A DNA stretch of 64,000 bases from RCIO01 sp040880025 (GCA_040880025.1 JBBDJD010000022.1:248001-312000); one strand, 5' to 3'; shown: positions 23,605 through 32,851, numbered from the stretch's first letter. Numbers and translations are program-made. Notes: generated from the letters alone by a model not told the origin.

Positions 23605-24204
23605 ATGAACACTAGCGAGCATCGGATACTCGCGCTCTACAAGCGTTTGATGGATGAAGCTCGACGGCGTATCGACGCGATAGAAATGCTCGTAAATCGG
23701 GAAACAGGTCTTGAGGCACGTTTTGCAAGAGAAGCTGCCTATCTACAGCTCCGAATGATATGTGAAATCATTGCGGTTGGTTGTGTTGTGGCGCACGACG
23801 GCCTCGCGGAACTCGACGCGTCGAAAGAACTGCGGAAGGCATTTGCTGCCGACCGGATTGTGAATGCGCTTTCTAGCCTACACGACCGATTCTATCCGCA
23901 ACCGATCAGGGTAGAACGCGAGACCGCCGGGCATATTTCGGTAAGGGACGCAGATGTTGAGCATCTGTCGAAGGACGAACTGAAGGCGCTCTATAGAAGC
24001 TGCGGTAACGCCCTACATAGAGGTACTCCTGCTAAAATTGTTGCAGGCGAGAAGCTTGAAGCGGACTGGATATCGAACGTAATGCATAACTCGCAGCTCG
24101 CAGCAAATTTGCTGTCAAGCCACGCACTTGTCATGCGTGGAGACGAACGGGCCATCTTCGCCAATTTCATCTCAGGGGAGGTATGGATCGGCGATGCGCT
24201 CTGA
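23605..24204 (+). CDS. Helical protein with possible HEPN motif, unknown
   Basis: A 199-residue, mostly helical protein of no family I can name. Residues ALYRSCGNALHRGTP contain R-x6-H, which fits the RX4-6H signature of HEPN ribonucleases, and the tail reads ADWISNVMHNSQLAANLLSS. GAGGAAG lies upstream of the ATG. It is divergent from the DUF4145 gene with a 126-base shared control region, inside the tRNA-Thr mini-island. Toxin or defence activity is inferred only from the motif and location. Confidence 0.55.
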   Translation: MNTSEHRILALYKRLMDEARRRIDAIEMLVNRETGLEARFAREAAYLQLRMICEIIAVGCVVAHDGLAELDASKELRKAFAADRIVNALSSLHDRFYPQPIRVERETAGHISVRDADVEHLSKDELKALYRSCGNALHRGTPAKIVAGEKLEADWISNVMHNSQLAANLLSSHALVMRGDERAIFANFISGEVWIGDAL

Positions 24205-24240
24205 TCTCTAACATCCGTCACGATGAACAAAAAAAGCCCC

Positions 24241-24258
24241 GTAAAATTTCGATTTTAC
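24241..24258. repeat. Hairpin with TTCG loop next to attR
   Basis: GTAAAAT (24241-24247) and ATTTTAC (24252-24258) form a perfect 7-bp stem closed by TTCG, 12 bases before the right repeat. It may terminate the rightward gene of the mini-island or be an accessory recombination site. Confidence 0.55.
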
Positions 24259-24270
24259 TAGGAGTGGGCC

Positions 24271-24300
24271 GAGTTCAATCCTCTCTCGCAGCACCATTAT
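24271..24300 (+). repeat. attR: second copy of tRNA-Thr 3'-end repeat
   Basis: The 30 bases are identical to 22666-22695 and include the tRNA CCA sequence, but no anticodon or 5' half precedes them, so this is a target duplication and not a tRNA. Confidence 0.9.
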
Positions 24301-24344
24301 TCACTCCGGCAGGCTTGCCAGAAACGTTCAGCGCTCTGTCCGCC

Positions 24345-25469
24345 TCAGTGCACCTTTCCCGCCAGTTTGCGCAGGAAGTTCTTCAGCGGCTTGGCGCGGT
24401 GATACACCGCAGAGATGGCCTGACCCTTTGCGCTGAGCGGCACCGACAAATTGTCGAGCGGGACTTCGCGGGCTGAAAAATCGCTCTTGTAGCCCGAATT
24501 GCCGAGCCCGGCGTCGAAATGGGCGTCGCCCCTGTCGCTGCGCTCCCAGATGAGATCGTGCAGCGACTGCAGCCCGGGCGCATAGGGGCCGAAATTGACG
24601 ATATCGGCCGCGCACAGGATCGAGTGCAGGCAGTCCCTGCCCATCACGCCGAAATCGGCGGAGACGATCTTGCCGTCGACCACCATGCCGGCGGTAATCG
24701 TTTCGCCGCCTTCAGCGCCGGCCAGCGCGCAGGCCTTGTAGAAGGCGAAATAGGCGTCGTTGGCCAGAATGTCGTCCTTGAAACGGCGCGTCCGCTCGGC
24801 GCGGATGAATTCCATCGCCGCCTCGATCTCGTCGGGCGCCGTGAAGCTCTTCCACCCGACCTGGTCGTGCTCGCCCTCCAGCTTGCGGCGGCGCCGGTCG
24901 ATATTCTTGCGGAAGCCCTTCTTGAGACTTTCCTTGCGCCAGGATTCGAATTCGCCGGGCTTCAGGTCGATCACATAGGCGCTGTTCTCGCAGGGCGAGC
25001 GCGCCATGCCGCCGAACAGCCGGTCCAGCGCGGCGCTGTCGCCCGCCACCTTGCGAAGGAACAGAATGTCGGCAAACGCGATGTACCCGGCCAGCGCGGC
25101 GCGCACAGATTCGTCGTCGCACAACGCCTCGAGCGTCTCCGGTGTGCAGATGACGGCATTGTAGTCCGCCACGCCAAGATCCGCCGCCTGGAGAATGGTG
25201 GCGCCCGCGACTTTCTGCGACACAAGCGGAATGACGGCCTTCAACGCGCCGCCCTCGCGCACGGTCACGATCAGCGGCTTTGCCGAAACACCCGGCGCCA
25301 GCACCTTGTAAAAGCAGTGGAGCCAGAGCGGGCTCTGAAAGCCGCTCACGCCCGATGCATCATAAAGCGAGCGGTATTCCTCCGATCGGAAATCGAAGTC
25401 GTTTTCCGATGCCACGATCATGGACCCGGCGGCCCCCCGCGCCCGCTCAATTGTCTGGTCTTTCGCCAT
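24345..25469 (-). CDS. BioF2/FemAB-like GNAT acyltransferase (EPS locus, copy 1)
   Basis: A 374-residue protein of the Acetyltransf_6 type used in capsule and exopolysaccharide loci. It contains FDFRSEEYRSLYDASGVSGF near the start and LHDLIWERSDRGDAHFDAGL with YKSDF near the end, both shared with the paralogue at 26954-28060. Such proteins acylate sugars or peptides. GGGGGATCGG precedes the ATG at 25469, which is preferred over an upstream start. It lies downstream of the flippase and closes the leftward gene block. Confidence 0.85.
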   Translation of the reverse strand: MAKDQTIERARGAAGSMIVASENDFDFRSEEYRSLYDASGVSGFQSPLWLHCFYKVLAPGVSAKPLIVTVREGGALKAVIPLVSQKVAGATILQAADLGVADYNAVICTPETLEALCDDESVRAALAGYIAFADILFLRKVAGDSAALDRLFGGMARSPCENSAYVIDLKPGEFESWRKESLKKGFRKNIDRRRRKLEGEHDQVGWKSFTAPDEIEAAMEFIRAERTRRFKDDILANDAYFAFYKACALAGAEGGETITAGMVVDGKIVSADFGVMGRDCLHSILCAADIVNFGPYAPGLQSLHDLIWERSDRGDAHFDAGLGNSGYKSDFSAREVPLDNLSVPLSAKGQAISAVYHRAKPLKNFLRKLAGKVH

Positions 25470-25569
25470 TCCGATCCCCCGGTATTCTTGGCTTCCCCAC
25501 ATTCGCCGCGTCCCCACGCGGCTTTCCCCAGACTGCGCTTTTCCTATCGAACCCAGGTTTCGATCCCGT

Positions 25570-26964
25570 TTATTCCGCGGCGGCTGGCTGTGCGGGGCTT
25601 CCGCCCCATTTCAGCAGCCGCAAGACCGACCCGTCGAAGCCGGCCAGACGTTGCGTCGAATAGCTGAGCGCCAGCGCCAGAAGCACGAAGGACAGCGCCG
25701 ATGCGCTCACCGCGCCCATGATCCCGAACAGCGGGACAAGCAGGAAGAACCCCACGGCGCGCAGCGCGACCGAGCTCGCGATGATGCCGAGATAGCGGCC
25801 CTCGTGGCCGGTCAGCATCAGAATTGGCGCGCAGGGCTGGGCGGCGGCGGCCGCGGCGGTGCCGAGACAAAGAACGATCAGCGCCGGGTAGTACTGGACA
25901 TAGTCAGGGCTGATGAAACCAAGCGCCAGCTTTCCCCCAACGATGATGGCGACCACGCCTAGCGCGATCATCGACAGAAGCATGACGGCCATCAGGTTCA
26001 GCAGCCGGGAAAGGCTCTCATATTCCCGCCGGTAATAGAGATCGGGAACGTGGCGGCTGGCAAAGAGATGGACGCCGTCCGACGCCGACGCGAAGATGTT
26101 GGCGAAGCGCGTCGTGACGAAATAGCCGCCCGCGATCGCCGGCGTCGTCAGCAGCCCCATGATCAGCACGTCGAGATACTGGTTTGCCGCTTCCAGGCCG
26201 GTCGATAGCCACAGCCGCATGGAGCGGCCGGTCCATGTCCGGGCGTCGCCGCGTGCGGCAACGCCCCAGATGCCGGGGAACCGCGTCGATACGTGGCGCA
26301 GGAAGACCACGGCGTGCAGTACGACACCCACGGCGGTGCCGCCTGCCAGCAGGTAAAGCACGGTGGACACGTCAGCAGTCGCCTGCGAGGCGAGGTCGTA
26401 TGCGAGATAGCCGATCGCCGGCAACACCGGCAAGAGATTGCCGAAGCCGTCGCCGACGCCAACGCCTTTCGAGGCGCGCAACAGGTGGGCGGTCGTCTGG
26501 ATCGCGGCGTAGAGAACGAGATAGACCGTCGCCGCGCGCGCCAGTGAGGCGCCGTAGGACATGTCGGCCCAGAAGTAGAAACCGCAGGCCGTGACCATCG
26601 TGCCGGCCAGCCACAGCAGCGCGCTGAAGCGCAGCGCCCCTTTCATCGTGGCGGGATCGTTGTCGGCCGAATATTCGTTCCAGCTCCGCATCAGAAGAAT
26701 CTGCTGGCCGAGGGTCGCGACGATGCCGGTCAGGCCGACCGCCGAAAACAGGATGGAAAAGACGCCGAACTCGACTTCCTTGAGCACGTTGACCGCAAGC
26801 GCGATCAGCGCGAAGTTGAAGACCATCATCGACGCCTTCAGCACCAACACGCCGGCCATGCCCCTGATCGAAGGCTCGCGCGAGAGGACACGCAGCCGTT
26901 CCAGCCAGCCGCTGCCGGCCGATGCGGGCCGCGCTTCGGGTGGGCGCCGCCCGCTATCGAACAT
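25570..26964 (-). CDS. Wzx-like polysaccharide flippase (MOP superfamily)
   Basis: A 464-residue membrane protein with about 12-14 hydrophobic segments, for example AGVLVLKASMMVFNFALIAL and MLLSMIALGVVAIIVGGKLA. This is the layout of O-antigen/EPS flippases that move lipid-linked oligosaccharide across the inner membrane. It overlaps the upstream acyltransferase gene by 11 bases and sits between the two acyltransferase genes. Confidence 0.88.
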   Translation of the reverse strand: MFDSGRRPPEARPASAGSGWLERLRVLSREPSIRGMAGVLVLKASMMVFNFALIALAVNVLKEVEFGVFSILFSAVGLTGIVATLGQQILLMRSWNEYSADNDPATMKGALRFSALLWLAGTMVTACGFYFWADMSYGASLARAATVYLVLYAAIQTTAHLLRASKGVGVGDGFGNLLPVLPAIGYLAYDLASQATADVSTVLYLLAGGTAVGVVLHAVVFLRHVSTRFPGIWGVAARGDARTWTGRSMRLWLSTGLEAANQYLDVLIMGLLTTPAIAGGYFVTTRFANIFASASDGVHLFASRHVPDLYYRREYESLSRLLNLMAVMLLSMIALGVVAIIVGGKLALGFISPDYVQYYPALIVLCLGTAAAAAAQPCAPILMLTGHEGRYLGIIASSVALRAVGFFLLVPLFGIMGAVSASALSFVLLALALSYSTQRLAGFDGSVLRLLKWGGSPAQPAAAE

Positions 26965-28060
26965 TGGGCAGAATCCCCTTGATGAAGTTCTTCAGCGGCT
27001 TGGATCGATGGTAGATCATGGCGAGGGCCGCGCCTGTCGGTGAGTAGGCGCGCGTCAGGTTGCTGACCTCGATCTGGTTCGGCCGGAAATGGCCTTTGTA
27101 GCCCTGATCGCCCAGCCCCATGTCGAAGCTGGCATGCCCGTCGCCGATGCGCATTTTGATGACGCGGTAGAGGAGCTGGACTCCCGTCGACTGATGGTCA
27201 TGGTTTTCGATATCCGCACCGATCAGGACGGCGTGATAGCCGCCGTCGCCCGACAGGCCGAACAGCGCTGCCACCGGCTCGCCTGCGATCGTGCTGACAT
27301 AGGTTGTCGCTTCGCCGCATTTCGCGCCGGCGATCGCATAGTCGCGGTAGAAATCGAAATAGCGCCGGTCGTCGAGCAGGCTTTCGCCATACCGCCCGTG
27401 CCGCACCGTGCGCAGGAAGTCGAACGCCGCCCGAATGGCGTTCTCGTCGGTAACGGCACGATGTTCGTACAAACCGATTTCGCGCTCGGTCTTGCGCTGC
27501 AGGCGTCCCATTTCCTTGGTAAATTTCTTGCGCAGCGTCTCCTGCTTCCACTGTTCGGCATCCGTGCCGGTGTCGCAGACATAGGCGTCGTTTTGCGCCT
27601 GCTTCTGGCGTGAATGAGGAAACAGCCGTCGGACGTCGAATCCGCCCGCCCATATCTTTCGGAAGAGCAGCAGATCATGTTTGGATGTGGCTGCCCGAAG
27701 CTGCATCAACGCGGCAGGGTCAGCGGCAAACTCCTCGAGCGCTCCGGCACCCGCAACGATGTCGTTGCGGTCGCACACGCCGAAATCCGCCGGCTGTATC
27801 ACCGAGACGCCGGCCGAGATCTGAACGACGAAGGGAAACACGGCGATGAGCCGGCCGTCCATGCAACTCCTGATCGTGATCGTGTTCTGGGACGCGCGCA
27901 ATTCAGGCATCAACTGCTTGTGCAGCATCGACAGCCACAACGGAGCCTGAAAGGCGGACGCGCCGCTGTCGCGGTACAGAGCCCGGTATTCCTCCGACAG
28001 GAAGTCGAAAGCGGGTTCGGTACCGACAACATAGCGGTCCGCGGTCCTGATTGCGGCCAT
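26954..28060 (-). CDS. BioF2/FemAB-like GNAT acyltransferase (EPS locus, copy 2)
   Basis: A 368-residue paralogue of the 24345-25469 protein: FDFLSEEYRALYRDSGASAF corresponds to its N-terminus, and MRIGDGHASFDMGLGDQGYK and YHRSKPLKNF to its C-terminus. Likely acylates a sugar residue of the exopolysaccharide. It runs 11 bases into the flippase gene and follows the cupin gene with a 27-base gap. The ATG at 28060 was chosen over one three codons earlier. Confidence 0.85.
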   Translation of the reverse strand: MAAIRTADRYVVGTEPAFDFLSEEYRALYRDSGASAFQAPLWLSMLHKQLMPELRASQNTITIRSCMDGRLIAVFPFVVQISAGVSVIQPADFGVCDRNDIVAGAGALEEFAADPAALMQLRAATSKHDLLLFRKIWAGGFDVRRLFPHSRQKQAQNDAYVCDTGTDAEQWKQETLRKKFTKEMGRLQRKTEREIGLYEHRAVTDENAIRAAFDFLRTVRHGRYGESLLDDRRYFDFYRDYAIAGAKCGEATTYVSTIAGEPVAALFGLSGDGGYHAVLIGADIENHDHQSTGVQLLYRVIKMRIGDGHASFDMGLGDQGYKGHFRPNQIEVSNLTRAYSPTGAALAMIYHRSKPLKNFIKGILPNVR

Positions 28061-28087
28061 GCCGTGCATGCACGCGTTCCTTTTCGG

Positions 28088-29035
28088 TCAGGCCTGTGAT
28101 CGGGCGAGGTCAGAGCGGCCTTCGGGCGCGGAGGCGTCGATGCGGAACTCGCGCACTTTCACCACGTCGCCCTTGATCTGGCCGCCGAGCTTTTTCCACA
28201 TGAGTGCCGCTGCCGCCTTGGGATAGACGTGCATGCCGTGGTCGTTGGTGGAGCCGGCCCCGATGCCGACGGTGCGGCGCAGAACGCCATTGCCGTAATG
28301 GACCGCGTAGGAGTTCCAGATTTCCTTCGTCCAGTGCTCCATGGTGACGGAGATGTTGAGGCAATCGTGGTTCTGCACGCGGTGCGGCGCATAGAGCGGC
28401 CAGGTCAGCATTTCGCCCGGCTGAAGATCGACCTTGGTGGCGTATTCGTCGAACCAGTTCTGATACTCCAGATCCTCGTCCGTCTCGCGCAGCAGGATCT
28501 TCTCGACGCTCTTCGGGCTCATGAATGCGTCGGAGCGCGGATAGAGATAGACGCTCTTCACGCCCTCGATCTGCCACAGCGACTGGCCCTGGATGTCGGC
28601 GTGGTAGAACACCTTCGCATTCGGCGAGGAGATCAGGACGCCGATATTGCGCTTGAACGTCTTGAAGCCGGGTATCCGGCCTTCGAACTCGTCGAACACC
28701 TCGTCGAGCAGCTTCCGGTATTCCGGCGACCAGTCCATGACCCGACGGATGTTCATCCACATGCGGCCCTTCTCGATAGCCGTGATGGCGTCCTTGCCGG
28801 ACGCGCCGCCGAGCACGCCGTAGATGCGGTCCGGCCGGTCGGTTTCCACGCACATTGATTCCAGGCCGAGTTCGTCGGCCGGGCAATTCTCGATCAGCTT
28901 TGCGATCGCTTCCCGCGTGAACAGTCCGGTCTCGCGCAGCGCGTGATTGAGCTTGATCAGCTCGCGGCCGAACAGGCGCTCGTGGCGCGGCTGCCAGTTG
29001 GTGATGATGTCCCGATTCATGACCATGGAATTCAT
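28088..29035 (-). CDS. Cupin / JmjC-like oxygenase fold protein
   Basis: A 315-residue protein. FYHADIQGQSLWQIEGVKSV and LYAPHRVQNHDCLNIS supply an H-x-D and a distal H arranged as in Fe(II)/2-oxoglutarate oxygenases of the JmjC/cupin-8 type. AGGAG lies upstream of the chosen ATG. It is the first gene of the block cupin - acyltransferase - flippase - acyltransferase. Hydroxylation of an EPS sugar, lipid carrier or peptide is possible; the substrate is unknown. Confidence 0.75.
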   Translation of the reverse strand: MNSMVMNRDIITNWQPRHERLFGRELIKLNHALRETGLFTREAIAKLIENCPADELGLESMCVETDRPDRIYGVLGGASGKDAITAIEKGRMWMNIRRVMDWSPEYRKLLDEVFDEFEGRIPGFKTFKRNIGVLISSPNAKVFYHADIQGQSLWQIEGVKSVYLYPRSDAFMSPKSVEKILLRETDEDLEYQNWFDEYATKVDLQPGEMLTWPLYAPHRVQNHDCLNISVTMEHWTKEIWNSYAVHYGNGVLRRTVGIGAGSTNDHGMHVYPKAAAALMWKKLGGQIKGDVVKVREFRIDASAPEGRSDLARSQA

Positions 29036-29388
29036 TTCGATGCGCTCCTCAGGCTCTCGTATTTCCGCTTGTGTTCGGCTTGGCCGATGGTGATCCGGAT
29101 TGGCCGCGGCATGTCCCACTTGGAAACAGCGTGGCCCGTCTGGTTCTCCTATCGCGAATTCCATGCCGAACCCGCAATTCGGCGCGGCGCATTGGTGGCG
29201 CGGTTAACGCTGAGTTAAGATCGAAGAAGCATCCGCCGGTTTCGCCTATTTCGGCCGCAAAACCGGGCGCGGATGCGTGATCCGTCCAGCCTGGACGACG
29301 GCGCCTGGAGCCCGCGAGCACCGTATTCGGACAGGTATGACGGGCTGGCGTCTCGACTTGTCCCGATTGGGGACAGTCTGTCCCGTGC
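29036..29388. other. Gene-free stretch; TGTCCC half-sites
   Basis: No gene seen. It should contain the promoter of the cupin operon. TGTCCC (29359-29364), GGGACA (29370-29375) and TGTCCC (29379-29384) form overlapping inverted repeats with roughly one helical-turn spacing, which could be an operator or the terminator of the GumC-like gene. Confidence 0.4.
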
Positions 29389-31053
29389 CTATCCCGCTCT
29401 GCGCCAGTCGCGCCGGGTGCGGGTAGGCATGTCGGAGCCTGCACGGAGCCGGTCCCGTTGTTCTCTGAGAAGTTCGACCGGATCCTGCTTCGCATCGGAA
29501 CCGGGCTCGCCCCAGGCGTCCAGCAAGGAGACGGGATCGTGCACCGGGCGCTGCTTGGCCGGGAGCGAGGGCCGGTCTTCAATGTCCGGTGCGGGGCGTC
29601 GCGCGGTCCGGGAGTATGCGGCCCGCTCGGCGGGGGCCGGGTGACGGTGGGCGGGCATGGGACGGGGATCGCGCTTTGCAATCGAGCCGAAGTCGCGGCC
29701 GACCGCCACGAAGGCGGCGATCGCCAGGCTGAGCATTGCGATGGCCGGACCCACCAGCGTTATCGAGGGACGTGTCGAGCGCAGTGGCGGAACCGCCTCC
29801 GACACGATGCGGACATTGTCCTCGATCATCAGCGCGAGCTCGTCCGTCTGTTTGTTGCGTGACAGGAACTGCTGGTAGATCTCGCGATTGGCGGCTGCCT
29901 CGCGCTCCAGCGCGTCGAGTTTCACCTGCGCCGCTTCAGTCAGATTGACGCCCGAGCTGAGCGAGCCGATCTGCCTTTCCAGTTCCGCCTGCTTGGCCGC
30001 CGCGACGTCGAGCGTCGCTTTCAGCTGTTGCTCCAGAAGCTGCCGCTCCTGGGTGATCTGGGCGTCGACGCCACGCACCATCTGCTGGGTCTGCTGGATG
30101 CGCGGATGGCGGGGTCCGTATATCTGCCGCTGCTGCTCGAGCGACTGCGTCAGTTCCGACCGCTGCTGGCGCAGGAAGGCCAGTTGCCCGCCTTCGCCGG
30201 TCTGTTGGGACGAGATCGAGATGCTGCCGCCGTTCTTGACCTCGTCGTAGCGCGCCCGCGCTTCTTCGGTAGCGTTCTTGGCCAGTGCGAGCTGTTGGCT
30301 GAGTTCGGTGAGCTGGCGCATCTGCAGCGTATTGTTCTGGTCGACGAAAACGATGCCGTTTTCCGCCTTGAACTGCTGAACGGCTTCCTCGGCATCGTTG
30401 AGCTTGGCGCGCATTTCCACCAGGCGCGTCGACAACGACTTGGCGGCGTTTTCGGTTGCAACGCTGCGCGACTGGTTCTGGCTGTCGGCGAAGGCATGCG
30501 CGACGCCGTTTGCGATCTGCGCGGCCTCCTCGCCGCCGTCGGCGGAATAGGAAATTTCGACGAGATAGGTCGCGCCCTTGCGATCGACCGCAAGCTTCCT
30601 CCGGAACTTGGCGAGAGCGGTCAGGCGTTCGGTCTGGCTGAGCTCATCCGGCGCGCCCATCAGCCCGAGTTCCTGCATGGTCGCAAGCAGGAAGCCGTCG
30701 GACTTCACGATCTGTATCATGCTTTCCAGCACCGCTGCATCGGAGCCGATTGCCGGCAGCACGTCCTCCTGCAGGGTCACGCGCTGGTCGCGCGGATCGG
30801 CAAGCACGATCGCGGTCGCCTTGTAGGGAAAGGGATAAAGAAGCAGCGCGCCGACGCAGATCGCTGTGAGCACTGCGGCGACGATCGCGATCTGAAGCCA
30901 ATTGCGCGTGACAAGGCCGATCAGCGCCATTGGATCGACCACCCCGTCCTGTGCCTGAGGCATTGCGGTGCGCGGCGAAGCTGCATGCCGCGCGCTTCGC
31001 TGCGAACGTGCCGTGCCATGGGCCGGTTGCGGCATGTCCCACTCCGAACGCAT
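29389..31053 (-). CDS. GumC/Wzz-like exopolysaccharide chain-length and export protein
   Basis: A 554-residue inner-membrane protein. N-terminal membrane segment (NWLQIAIVAAVLTAICVGAL), a long periplasmic coiled coil (about residues 170-400) with the YGPRHPRIQQTQQ motif, and a second membrane segment (ITLVGPAIAMLSLAIAAFVA) give the polysaccharide co-polymerase layout. A C-terminal tyrosine kinase domain (Walker motifs) is absent; instead there is a Pro/Arg-rich tail. It is divergent from the Wzy-like gene. Confidence 0.9.
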   Translation of the reverse strand: MRSEWDMPQPAHGTARSQRSARHAASPRTAMPQAQDGVVDPMALIGLVTRNWLQIAIVAAVLTAICVGALLLYPFPYKATAIVLADPRDQRVTLQEDVLPAIGSDAAVLESMIQIVKSDGFLLATMQELGLMGAPDELSQTERLTALAKFRRKLAVDRKGATYLVEISYSADGGEEAAQIANGVAHAFADSQNQSRSVATENAAKSLSTRLVEMRAKLNDAEEAVQQFKAENGIVFVDQNNTLQMRQLTELSQQLALAKNATEEARARYDEVKNGGSISISSQQTGEGGQLAFLRQQRSELTQSLEQQRQIYGPRHPRIQQTQQMVRGVDAQITQERQLLEQQLKATLDVAAAKQAELERQIGSLSSGVNLTEAAQVKLDALEREAAANREIYQQFLSRNKQTDELALMIEDNVRIVSEAVPPLRSTRPSITLVGPAIAMLSLAIAAFVAVGRDFGSIAKRDPRPMPAHRHPAPAERAAYSRTARRPAPDIEDRPSLPAKQRPVHDPVSLLDAWGEPGSDAKQDPVELLREQRDRLRAGSDMPTRTRRDWRRAG

Positions 31054-31192
31054 TCAGGGCTCCTGCAATTTTCCCGGTTCCGCGCGCAAGCGCCGCTGCG
31101 CACAGGTCCTGGAACTATGACCAAGGGGTAAACAGAAATGTTGAATGCGGGGTTAACCTCTCGGTGATGGCCAGGCGCTAGATTGGCGCCAC

Positions 31193-32806
31193 ATGCCAAT
31201 TGCCGGGCGGCTTTCGCCGTGTCGCCGCTGCCTGAATCCGGATCGACCGATGGCCGACTATGCCAGTGCCCACACGCCAGCAGGCGACGACCGAGCGGAG
31301 CGCCGCTTCGCCGGTCTGGCCGAAGCGATGGCCGCCGCCATTGAGGCCAGCACCTTGCTTGTGATCGCGGTAACGCTGGTTGCCACGCCGCTCCTCCTGC
31401 ATCTGCTGAATCCGGCAGCCGGCATCGCGGCGGCTGTCGTTCTCGCCGGCGCATGTGCGTGGCGCATGCCGAAGGTCGCCATTGTCGCGATCGTCTTTTC
31501 GTTTCTGTTCCAGAACTTGATTGTCTCGCTGATCGCCGATCACATTCGCGATGCCGACGATTTCGACGTCATCCGCGGCTACAACTTCCTGGTCCTGAGC
31601 GCGGTTTGGCTGACGACGGCGATCCGCTTCATTGGAAGCTGGACGGGCCGCGACCGCGCGCTCGACCCGTATCTGAAATTCACGGTCGCCGTCATGGCGG
31701 TGATCGGCATCTACTTCATCGTCGGCTACGCCCGCACGGGCATCACGGCGGTCGTCTATCTGCGCAACATCGTCACGCCGCTTCTCTTCTTCCAGATATG
31801 CCTTGTCGTCTTCGCCCGCCAAACGGTGCGGATAGGCCCGGCGCTGTCGGCGCTCGCCGTCCTGACGATCATCTGCGGCTTCACGGAGTTTCTGGCGCGA
31901 GATTTCTGGCTGGCGGTCACCAATGGCCAAGCCTATTGGGACGTGGGCGGCGGCGCCAACTGGATGACGCTGGCTTTCGACAAGGCCGCGAAGGAAACCG
32001 GCCTCGTCGCCACCAGCCTGACCGACACATTCAAGATCGCGTTTTTCAACTCGCCGTTGCTGGCGGATCTCCAAATTGAGGTCATGCGGCTTTTCGGTCC
32101 CAACATGCACGCAATCAGCTTCGCCTACGCGCTGGCTTTTTTCTGCGTCTTCAGTCTCTACCGCGGCCGTTTCGGATTGGCGGCGCTGCTTTTCGTTCTG
32201 ATGGTGCTCACCAATGCCAAGGGGCCGCTCATCATGTTCATTCTGGTCGGCGGCGGCTGGGTGGTGTTCCGGCTCTTCGGCGCGTATCTCGGCTTTGCCG
32301 CGATGTGCCTGGCGCTTGCCGCCTACGCCGTTATGGGCGTGATCATCGGCCTCGATATTGAGGATTATCACGTGTTGGGATTGATGGCTGGCCTGCTGGA
32401 CTTCCCGACCCAGCCGATCGGGTGGGGCATAGGTTCCGGCGGCAACCTGTCGCCTGATTTCGCCACGATCGACTGGTCGGCCGCTCAAGGCGCGGGCCGC
32501 ACGCCATTCGCCGTTGAGAGTTCGGTGGCCGTCCTGCTCCACCAGATCGGCATCTTCGCCTTGGCCGTAATTTCACTCTACGTCTGGATCGCCTGGCGGC
32601 TTATGAAGCTGGCGCGCACCACCCAAAACGATCTTCACGCCGCAGCGGCGCTCGGCCTGATGGGTATTGTCGTCAATGGCCTGTTCCAGGAGGAAGCCTA
32701 TTTCGCGCCGCTGGCGCTCGCAATGTATCTCGGCCTTGCCGGCATGATCCTTGGCGCGGCGATCCGCAACGGGGTCTTGGAACCGGACGGCGAAATCAAT
32801 TCTTGA
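31193..32806 (+). CDS. Wzy/O-antigen ligase-like polymerase
   Basis: A 537-residue protein with about ten hydrophobic segments (for example STLLVIAVTLVATPLLLHLL and FRLFGAYLGFAAMCLALAAY) and a long loop between late segments, as in Wzy polymerases and WaaL ligases. It probably joins EPS repeat units at the periplasmic face. The ATG at 31193 is used; 31250 is an alternative start with equally weak ribosome sites. It starts the rightward block wzy - GT4 - GINT1-like. Confidence 0.8.
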   Translation: MPIAGRLSPCRRCLNPDRPMADYASAHTPAGDDRAERRFAGLAEAMAAAIEASTLLVIAVTLVATPLLLHLLNPAAGIAAAVVLAGACAWRMPKVAIVAIVFSFLFQNLIVSLIADHIRDADDFDVIRGYNFLVLSAVWLTTAIRFIGSWTGRDRALDPYLKFTVAVMAVIGIYFIVGYARTGITAVVYLRNIVTPLLFFQICLVVFARQTVRIGPALSALAVLTIICGFTEFLARDFWLAVTNGQAYWDVGGGANWMTLAFDKAAKETGLVATSLTDTFKIAFFNSPLLADLQIEVMRLFGPNMHAISFAYALAFFCVFSLYRGRFGLAALLFVLMVLTNAKGPLIMFILVGGGWVVFRLFGAYLGFAAMCLALAAYAVMGVIIGLDIEDYHVLGLMAGLLDFPTQPIGWGIGSGGNLSPDFATIDWSAAQGAGRTPFAVESSVAVLLHQIGIFALAVISLYVWIAWRLMKLARTTQNDLHAAAALGLMGIVVNGLFQEEAYFAPLALAMYLGLAGMILGAAIRNGVLEPDGEINS

Positions 32807-32851
32807 CCTTTCTCTGATTGGGTGGGTGCCGAACGGGAACGACTTGGCGCA

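Larger units (their letters stand above)
22696..24300. mobile_element. 1.6-kb integrase-less mini-island in tRNA-Thr
   Basis: The segment between the two 30-bp direct repeats holds only two genes, divergently transcribed, and is lower in GC than both flanks. There is no integrase, so it must have used one in trans or lost it by deletion. Removing it would join the tRNA-Thr directly to the exopolysaccharide locus. Confidence 0.8.

Noticed and set aside
24271..24300. Possible second tRNA-Thr
   Set aside because: Only the T-arm and acceptor end are present; it is the att repeat copy.
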